Below are positions 5,141 to 10,956 of a stretch of 10,956 nt of DNA, one piece after another. A program made the translations under genes and the position numbers. The notes beneath the pieces are model-generated. The model was not told the DNA's origin, searched no databases, and saw only the letters and a program-made list of their open reading frames with translations. Position 1 is the stretch's first letter. Each line of letters begins with the position of its first letter. The stretch covers positions 1-10,956 of the forward strand of contig UROA01000066.1 of the NCBI GenBank assembly GCA_900549355.1, read 5' to 3'. The stretch is from an uncultured Collinsella sp. GTDB taxonomy: Bacteria > Actinomycetota > Coriobacteriia > Coriobacteriales > Coriobacteriaceae.

Positions 5141-5189
5141 TTGATGCACACGGTGTGCAATAATACTCGCACTGTGCAATAGCGCACAG
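5141..5189 (+). promoter_or_regulatory. Promoter/operator region of the second tetR
   Basis: Two palindromes lie just ahead of the gene: TGCACAC-G-GTGTGCA (5145-5159) and CTGTGC-6 bp-GCACAG (5172-5189). They share TGTGC/GCACA half sites, and the 9-bp word TGTGCAATA is directly repeated at 5154 and 5173 (19-bp period). Possible promoter elements are TTGATG (5141-5146) and an extended -10 TGCAATAAT (5157-5165). I cannot pick one pair. Either way the palindromes overlap the promoter, which indicates autoregulation. Confidence 0.65.
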
Positions 5190-5210
5190 GCTGAGTAACA
5201 AGGAGGACGC

Positions 5211-5921
5211 TTGTCCCAGCTCGAGAAATGCGATCGCCGGTCCCTTCGCTCGCAGCGTGCCCTTCGCCAGGCACTTGCCAGCGAGCTTGCCGAAAGCGGC
5301 GACCTTTCGCGCATTAACGTCGCGTCGCTCACCGAGCGTGCCGGCCTTACGCGCCGCACGTTCTATTCGCACTACCGCGATATCCCCGACTTTATCAATC
5401 AAATCGAGGACGGCTTGCTGGCCGAGATCCGTGAGCGCATTGAGCTCATCACCGCAGCTCAGCTGCCCGATCTCTATCACAACATCGATGAGCTCGAGCC
5501 GGCGCCCGGTTCGGTTGAGCTGCTGCGTTATCTTGCGGCCAACCGCGACTTAATCGGTGCGCTGCTGGGTCCGGGCGGCGACCAGGCCTTCATTAAAAGG
5601 ATCATCGACACCGCGCGCGAGGCTGTGGTGCCGCGTGCACAGACGGGCATTTTGGGCCTGGCGCTGGGCACGTTCTTTGACTACTACGTCACCTACGTCG
5701 TGAGTGCCGAGGTCGGCATGATTCAGCGCTGGTTTGAGCGCGGGCTCACCGAATCGCCCGAGGCCATGGCGCGCATTATGACGGTGCTCGCTTTTGTGCG
5801 CCCTGGTGACCTGTACGGCCAACCCATCGATATCAACGTGCCGGAATACGGCATGAAGCTATTGAACCTACAGCTCGAGGACGCGGTCGACACCGCCGCA
5901 ACCGTCGAGTCCAACAATTAA
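5211..5921 (+). CDS. TetR-family transcriptional regulator of the activase operon
   Basis: A 236-residue protein with an N-terminal helix-turn-helix at about residues 15-62: LRQALASELAE..., INVASLTERAGLTRRTFYSHYRDIPDFI. The recognition helix falls at about 46-55. The C-terminal half, including LLRYLAANRDLIGALLGPGGDQAFIKRI, resembles the TetR C-terminal domains found in DhaS-like regulators. No ligand can be inferred. The start is TTG at 5211, supported by AAGGAGG 4 nt upstream, with no better in-frame candidate. The gene ends 11 nt before the ATG of the 1614-residue protein, with AGAGGAGAGA in the gap, so the two are almost certainly one operon. Palindromes over its promoter suggest it represses itself and that protein. 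Confidence 0.92.
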   Translation: MSQLEKCDRRSLRSQRALRQALASELAESGDLSRINVASLTERAGLTRRTFYSHYRDIPDFINQIEDGLLAEIRERIELITAAQLPDLYHNIDELEPAPGSVELLRYLAANRDLIGALLGPGGDQAFIKRIIDTAREAVVPRAQTGILGLALGTFFDYYVTYVVSAEVGMIQRWFERGLTESPEAMARIMTVLAFVRPGDLYGQPIDINVPEYGMKLLNLQLEDAVDTAATVESNN

Positions 5922-5932
5922 GAGGAGAGATA

Positions 5933-8900
5933 ATGAGCAAACTCGTCGAGGGCATCAAGGACCGCATGGTCGCTGCCGCACGCGAGGCCGCGCCCGCCGT
6001 GGTGGACGCCGCGCAGAAGGCCGCGACCGCGGCTGCCGAGAAAGTTGCCGAGGCAGTTGCCGATGCCAAGAACGCGGCAGGGGAGACGTCCGTCGCTAGC
6101 GAGCCCGCCACCGCCGCTGAGCCCGTAGCCGCCGCCCACGCCCCCGAAGGCGCGATCTTCAACCCCGACAACGCCCACGGCAACCTGCACCTGGGCATCG
6201 ACGTGGGCTCCACCACCGTTAAGCTTGCCGTGCTCAACGACGACAACCAGATCGTCTACGCCAAGTACCAACGCCACCACACCGACGTCCGTGCCTGCGC
6301 CCGCGACCTGTTCGAGGGTGCCGCGACCGTGCTGCCGACGGCCCAAATGACCTGCGCCATTACCGGCTCGGGCGGCCTGCTGCTGTCCCAGTGGCTCGAC
6401 CTGGAGTTTGTCCAGGAGGTCATCGCCAGCAAGCGTGCCGTCGAGACCCTCATCCCTGCCACCGATGTCGCCATCGAGCTGGGCGGCGAGGACGCCAAGA
6501 TCATCTATTTCGACAACGGCATCGAGCAGCGCATGAACGGCACCTGCGCCGGCGGCACGGGTGCGTTCATCGACCAGATGGCAACCCTGCTGCACACCGA
6601 CGCGAGCGGCCTCAACGAGCTCGCGGCCAACGCCACCACCATCTATCCCATCGCCAGCCGCTGCGGCGTTTTTGCCAAGACCGACGTGCAGCCGCTTCTG
6701 AACGAGGGCGCGCGCAAGGAGGATATCGCCGCCTCCATCTTCCAGTCGGTGGTGACCCAGACCATCTCCGGCCTCGCCTGCGGCCGGCCCATCCGGGGGC
6801 ACGTGGCCTTCCTCGGCGGTCCTCTGCAGTACCTGCCCGAACTGCGCAAGCGCTTCTACGAGACGCTGGAATTGACCGACGAGGCCATCATCGTGCCCGA
6901 GAACGCGCACTTGTTCGTGGCCGCCGGCTGCGCTATCGCTGGTGTGGCGGAGGGCGCGCGGCCCGAGAAGCTCGCGGATGTGCTCGCGCGCCTGGAGAGT
7001 TTGGGCGACCTGCAAGGCTCGGAAGTGGTGCGCCTGGCGCCGCTCTTTGCCGACGAGGCGGAGCTGGCGGAGTTCCACGAGCGCCACGACGCCGAGCGCG
7101 TGCGCCGCGCGTCGCTTGAGGACTACCGGGGTGTGGCCTTCCTCGGCATCGATGCCGGTTCCACTACTTTTAAGGCCGCGCTCATCGGCGAGGACGGGGC
7201 GCTTTTGTGGTCCACCTACGCCTCGAACAAGGGCGACGTGCTGGGCTGCGCCAAGGCGGCCGTGGCCGAGCTGTACCAGGCGCTGCCCCGCGACCCGGAA
7301 ACGGCCGAGCCGCTCGTGAAGATCGGCCACTCTACCGTGACCGGTTACGGCGAGGGGCTGCTGCTTGAGGCCCTGCGGGTCGACTCCGGCGAGATTGAGA
7401 CGGTGGCCCATCTGCGCGGTGCCCAGGAGATGCTGCCCGGCGTGGAGTTCATCCTGGACATCGGCGGCCAGGACATGAAGTGCTTGCGCGTGAAGGACGG
7501 CGTCATCGACCATATCATGCTGAACGAGGCCTGCTCGTCGGGCTGCGGCAGCTTCATCGAGTCCTTCGCGAGCGGCCTGAACCTGGACGTGGCCGAGTTC
7601 GCCGCCACGGCCATCTCCGCGGAGAACCCGGTGGATCTGGGCAGCCGCTGCACCGTGTTCATGAACAGCCGCGTAAAGCAGGCCCAGAAGGAGGGCGCCA
7701 CCGTGGGCGACATCGCCGCGGGCCTGGCGATCTCCGTCATCAAGAACGCCCTGTTCAAGGTCATCAAGATTCGCGACCCGCACGATGTGGGCACGAAGGT
7801 CATCGTGCAGGGCGGCACCTTCTTGAACGACGCGGTGCTGCGCGCCTTCGAGCAGCTCTCCGAAGTGAACGCCATCCGCCCCGATATCGCCGGCAACATG
7901 GGCGCCTTCGGCGCGGCATTGTTGGCCCGCGACCGCTTCGAGGAGACGCGCCGGCGCACCGAGAACGTGCCGCTGTCGCCGGATCTGGGCCCGAAGGTGC
8001 CCCTAAGCGGACTTCTGTCGCTTGAGGAAATCGAGGCGCTCGCGCCGACGCATCGCACCGTGCGCTGCAAGGGCTGCTCGAACGCCTGCCTGCTCACGGT
8101 GAACGATTTCGGCATCGATGCGGCGACGGGCAAGCACCGCCGCTTCATCACCGGCAACCGCTGCGAGAAGGGCGAGAGTTTGGGCACCGGCGCCGAGAAG
8201 TCGGCCGTTCCGAACTTGTTCGAGTACAAAGCCGAGCGCACCTTCGGTTACGAGCCCTTGGCCCCCGAAGATGCGCCCCGCGGCACCGTGGGCATCCCGC
8301 GCGCGCTCAACATGTACGAGAACTACCCGTTCTGGTTCACCTTCTTCACGAAGCTGGGCTACCGCGTGGTGCTGTCGGATCCCTCCACGAAGAAGACCTA
8401 CGAGGCCGGCATCGAGTCGATGCCCTCCGAGAGCGTGTGCTATCCGGCGAAGCTCTCGCACGGCCACATCATGAACCTGCTCGCGAAGCACCCGGACTTC
8501 ATCTGGATGCCCTGTTCCAAGTGGGAGCGCCAGGAGGACGAGACCGCCGGCAACCACTTCAACTGCCCCATTGTGGCGAGCTATCCCGAGGCGCTGCGCC
8601 TGAACATCGACGAGCTGCGCGAGACCGATGTGGCCTTCGTGTCGCCGTGGGTGCCCTACCACGACAAGGACAAGCTGGCCGAGCGACTGGTGGTGGAGCT
8701 GACGGAGAACTTCGCGAAGGAGACGAACGGGTGCGGTCCCGCGCTCACGGCTGACGAGATCCGGGCGGCGGTGGAGGCGGCCTGGGCCGAGGACGAGGCG
8801 TTCAAACGCGATATCCGCACGAAGGGCGTGGAAACCCTTGCGTGGATGGAGAAGACTGGCACCCGCGGCATCGTGCTGGCCGGACGCCCCTACCATCAGG

Positions 8901-10777
8901 ATCCCGAGATCAACCACGCCATCCCCGAGCTGCTCACGAGCTTCGGCCTGGCCGTGCTCACCGAGGACTCCGTGGCGCACTTGGGTCAGCTGGAGCGTCC
9001 CATCCGTGTGGTGGACCAGTGGATGTACCACACGCGCCTGTACGCGGCGGCCAAGGTGGTCACGCAAAGACGCGACCTCGATCTCATTCAGTTGAATTCC
9101 TTCGGCTGCGGCCTGGACGCGCTGACCACCGACCAAGTGCAGGAGGTGCTCGAGGCGGCCGGCAAGGTGTACACGGTGCTGAAGATCGACGAGGTGTCGA
9201 ACTTGGGCGCGGCGCGCATCCGTGTGCGCAGCCTGTTGGCGGCCTTGAAGGACCAGGCCGATCGCGAGGCCGAGGCCGACGCAGCCGCCGAGAAGAGGGG
9301 CTGCCCGGCTGCGTGCATCGACTTGGACAACCTGGACAAACTGGTGCCCGCCAGCTTCACCGAGAAGGCCGACGGCGTGGTGACCGCAGCCGAGGTTGAG
9401 CAGCGCGAGGGCGTCTCCACCGAGTTTGCGCGTCCTCAGTTCACCGAGCAGATGCGCGATGAGGGCTGGACGATCCTGGCGCCCCAGATGGCCCCGTACC
9501 ATTTCGAGCTTCTGGTGCCCATCTTCAAGCGCGCCGGCTACAACGTGGCGCTGCTGCCCTCGGTGGACCACGGCGCGGTGGACGCGGGCCTGAAGTACGT
9601 GAACAACGACATCTGCTACCCGTCCATCCTGGTCACGGGCCAGATCATGGAAGCGGTGCTGTCGGGCAAGTACGACACTGACAAGCTGGCCGTGCTCATC
9701 ACCCAGACCGGCGGCGGCTGCCGTGCCACCAACTACATCTCGCTCATCCGCAAGGCGCTGAAGTCCGTGGGGCTCGGGCACATCCCGGTCATCGCGCTGT
9801 CGTTCAAGGATTTGGGCGAGGAAAACCCCGGCTTCAAGGTGACGCCGAAGATGCTCTATCAGGCCATCTACGCGCTGCAGTACGGCGACTTGCTCATGAT
9901 GTGCTTGTATCGCACGCGCCCCTACGAGGTGGAGCCGGGCAGCGCGAACCGCCTGTTCCAGTACTGGATGGACGCCTGCAAGCACCAGCTCGAGCGCGGC
10001 GTGCGCCAGTCGGAGTTCCGCCGCACGGTGCGCCGCATCGTGGAGGACTTCGACGCGCTGCCCCTGGCCGGCGAGGGCACGAAACCCCGCGTGGGCGTGG
10101 TGGGCGAGATCCTCGTGAAGTTCCACCCGACGGCCAACAACCAGATCGTGGACGTCATCGAGCGCGAGGGCTGCGAGGCCGTGGTGCCCGGGCTTATCGA
10201 GTTCTTCCTGTTCGGCATCGCCGGCGGCATCTTCCAGCAGCCTATCGGCAAGTCGAAGAAGAGCGCGCTCGGGAGCAAGATCGGCCTGGCCGCCATCAAG
10301 AAGCTGCGCAAGCCCGTGAACGACGCGCTGGAGAAGTCGAGTCGCTTCCACCCGCCGGCGGACATCTACGAGCTGGCCGACTACGCGAGCGAGATCCTTT
10401 CCCTGTGCAACTCCATGGGCGAGGGGTGGCTGCTCACCGCTGAGATGGTGGAGCTCATTCGCTCCGGCTGCCCGAACGTGGTGTGCACCCAGCCCTTCGC
10501 CTGTTTGCCGAACCACGTGGTGGGCAAGGCCACCATTAAGGAGCTGCGCCGCCGCTATCCGGAGAGCAACATCGTGGCCGTGGACTACGACCCCGGTGCG
10601 AGCGAGGTGAACCAGCTCAACCGCATCAAGCTCATGATCGCCGTGGCCAAGGCGAATTTGGCCGAGAAGGAGGCCGAGGCCCGCGCCGCCCGGGCGGTCG
10701 CCCGCGACGGCGCTCCGGAGGAGCCCGAGGCCATGGCCGCCTCCGTGGAAGTGGAGACGACCGAGGTCGTGGAGTAG
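5933..10777 (+). CDS. Giant 2-hydroxyacyl-CoA dehydratase activase-like protein: two BadF/BadG ATPase domains fused to dehydratase-like regions
   Basis: A 1614-residue protein. Order of parts: an Ala-rich helical extension (1-80). ATPase domain 1 (about 85-340) with LGIDVGSTTVK, ELGGEDAK and cluster cysteines in NGTCAGGTGAF (C205) and SRCGVF (C244). ATPase domain 2 (about 402-670) with LGIDAGSTTFK, DIGGQDMK, NEACSSGCGSF (C534, C538) and SRCTVF (C573). A cysteine segment CKGCSNAC...NRCEKG (712-744). A DUF2229-like region from about 785 (GIPRALNMYENYPF, ESVCYPAKLSHGH, C861, C878). A second dehydratase-like half from about 1170 (NNDICYPSILVTGQ, GGGCRATNYIS, GEILVKFHPTANN, and a cluster with C1513, C1518, C1524). 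Known activases use ATP to push one electron at very low potential from a bridging [4Fe-4S] cluster into a dehydratase or double-cubane reductase. Here motor and acceptor-like parts are in one chain. Substrate is unknown and no separate dehydratase is adjacent. The ATG at 5933 has AGAGGAGAG upstream. Confidence 0.93.
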   Translation: MSKLVEGIKDRMVAAAREAAPAVVDAAQKAATAAAEKVAEAVADAKNAAGETSVASEPATAAEPVAAAHAPEGAIFNPDNAHGNLHLGIDVGSTTVKLAVLNDDNQIVYAKYQRHHTDVRACARDLFEGAATVLPTAQMTCAITGSGGLLLSQWLDLEFVQEVIASKRAVETLIPATDVAIELGGEDAKIIYFDNGIEQRMNGTCAGGTGAFIDQMATLLHTDASGLNELAANATTIYPIASRCGVFAKTDVQPLLNEGARKEDIAASIFQSVVTQTISGLACGRPIRGHVAFLGGPLQYLPELRKRFYETLELTDEAIIVPENAHLFVAAGCAIAGVAEGARPEKLADVLARLESLGDLQGSEVVRLAPLFADEAELAEFHERHDAERVRRASLEDYRGVAFLGIDAGSTTFKAALIGEDGALLWSTYASNKGDVLGCAKAAVAELYQALPRDPETAEPLVKIGHSTVTGYGEGLLLEALRVDSGEIETVAHLRGAQEMLPGVEFILDIGGQDMKCLRVKDGVIDHIMLNEACSSGCGSFIESFASGLNLDVAEFAATAISAENPVDLGSRCTVFMNSRVKQAQKEGATVGDIAAGLAISVIKNALFKVIKIRDPHDVGTKVIVQGGTFLNDAVLRAFEQLSEVNAIRPDIAGNMGAFGAALLARDRFEETRRRTENVPLSPDLGPKVPLSGLLSLEEIEALAPTHRTVRCKGCSNACLLTVNDFGIDAATGKHRRFITGNRCEKGESLGTGAEKSAVPNLFEYKAERTFGYEPLAPEDAPRGTVGIPRALNMYENYPFWFTFFTKLGYRVVLSDPSTKKTYEAGIESMPSESVCYPAKLSHGHIMNLLAKHPDFIWMPCSKWERQEDETAGNHFNCPIVASYPEALRLNIDELRETDVAFVSPWVPYHDKDKLAERLVVELTENFAKETNGCGPALTADEIRAAVEAAWAEDEAFKRDIRTKGVETLAWMEKTGTRGIVLAGRPYHQDPEINHAIPELLTSFGLAVLTEDSVAHLGQLERPIRVVDQWMYHTRLYAAAKVVTQRRDLDLIQLNSFGCGLDALTTDQVQEVLEAAGKVYTVLKIDEVSNLGAARIRVRSLLAALKDQADREAEADAAAEKRGCPAACIDLDNLDKLVPASFTEKADGVVTAAEVEQREGVSTEFARPQFTEQMRDEGWTILAPQMAPYHFELLVPIFKRAGYNVALLPSVDHGAVDAGLKYVNNDICYPSILVTGQIMEAVLSGKYDTDKLAVLITQTGGGCRATNYISLIRKALKSVGLGHIPVIALSFKDLGEENPGFKVTPKMLYQAIYALQYGDLLMMCLYRTRPYEVEPGSANRLFQYWMDACKHQLERGVRQSEFRRTVRRIVEDFDALPLAGEGTKPRVGVVGEILVKFHPTANNQIVDVIEREGCEAVVPGLIEFFLFGIAGGIFQQPIGKSKKSALGSKIGLAAIKKLRKPVNDALEKSSRFHPPADIYELADYASEILSLCNSMGEGWLLTAEMVELIRSGCPNVVCTQPFACLPNHVVGKATIKELRRRYPESNIVAVDYDPGASEVNQLNRIKLMIAVAKANLAEKEAEARAARAVARDGAPEEPEAMAASVEVETTEVVE

Positions 10778-10956
10778 TGGAATCTGCCAACGCTTCGGGG
10801 AAACTCGTCATCGTGCCGACGCCCATTGGGAACTTGGGCGATATGACGCTGCGCTCGCTTGAGGCGCTGCGCGAGGCCGATGTGGTGTGTGCGGAGGACA
10901 CCCGGGTGACGGGGAAGCTGCTCGCGCATTTCGGGATCGAGAAGCGGCTCGCGCGG
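10777..10956 (+). CDS. rsmI: 16S rRNA (cytidine1402-2'-O)-methyltransferase RsmI, N-terminal 60 residues
   Basis: Only the first 60 codons of a gene that normally encodes about 280 residues are inside the window. The protein starts MESANASGKLVIVPTPIGNL and then GDMTLRSLEALREADVVCAEDTRVTGKLLAHFGI. The VPTPIGNLGDMTLR motif (13-26) and AEDTR (39-43) are hallmarks of the RsmI (YraL) family, which uses S-adenosylmethionine to methylate the 2'-O of C1402 in the decoding centre of the 30S subunit. The start is the GTG at 10777, whose first G is the last base of the preceding TAG stop. GTGGAG just upstream can act as ribosome-binding site. The one-base overlap implies translational coupling to the activase-like gene. 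The C-terminus lies beyond the window edge. Confidence 0.92.
   Translation, partial: MESANASGKLVIVPTPIGNLGDMTLRSLEALREADVVCAEDTRVTGKLLAHFGIEKRLAR

Noticed and set aside
5918..7783. Long open frame on the - strand (621 codons)
   Set aside because: Lies wholly opposite the activase-like gene. Composition is rich in Arg, His, Gly and Leu with no recognisable domain, as expected for an antisense shadow of GC-rich coding DNA.
8003..10516. Long open frame on the - strand (837 codons)
   Set aside because: A shadow of the activase-like gene created by GC-rich third positions. It has repetitive His/Arg/Leu/Ala composition, no motif and no convincing start signal.
1..10956. CRISPR array, tRNA or rRNA genes, insertion sequence
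   Set aside because: No regularly spaced direct repeats, no cloverleaf or rRNA-like segment, and no transposase-like protein were seen on either strand.

Overview
The window is high-GC bacterial DNA with tightly packed genes, all on the + strand. The two TetR-type regulators, the Ala-rich proteins, the giant 2-hydroxyacyl-CoA dehydratase activase-like protein and the GTG/TTG starts suggest a gut actinobacterium of the class Coriobacteriia (Collinsella or a relative). This assignment comes from protein style and gene content, not from a marker gene.

Layout: (1) 3-1580, nitrogen module: the 3' part of an AmtB ammonium channel gene, a 156-nt spacer holding a long imperfect palindrome, and a PII signalling protein gene. 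The PII protein has Leu where the modifiable T-loop Tyr51 normally sits. (2) 1595-3680, efflux module: a TetR-family repressor, a rho-independent terminator between two matching 21-bp dyad operators, and a 12-TM-type MFS efflux transporter. It looks less GC-rich than its surroundings and may be acquired. (3) 3742-4653: a Cof-type HAD phosphatase whose ribosome-binding site and start codons lie inside a nearly perfect 21-22-bp inverted repeat. (4) 4654-5210: no large gene. The stretch holds two copies of a TGTGACA-AAGGG...CCCTTTGTCACA palindromic repeat. Between them is a 41-codon ORF for a hydrophobic peptide with a basic tail, with its Shine-Dalgarno buried in a hairpin and a candidate antisense promoter downstream, so it resembles a type I toxin-antitoxin locus. 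(5) 5145-10956: a second TetR-family regulator with palindromic operators over its own promoter, a 1614-residue tandem-ATPase activase/dehydratase-like iron-sulfur protein, and the start of rsmI overlapping its stop codon by one base.

Functionally, AmtB and PII sense and admit ammonium. The first TetR probably represses the MFS pump until a ligand binds. The second TetR probably controls the large ATP-driven reductase-like protein. No separate dehydratase or electron-acceptor gene is visible, so the substrate of that protein is unknown. The most interesting items are the Tyr51-less PII, the RBS-swallowing hairpin of the HAD gene, the candidate toxin-antitoxin locus and the large activase fusion.
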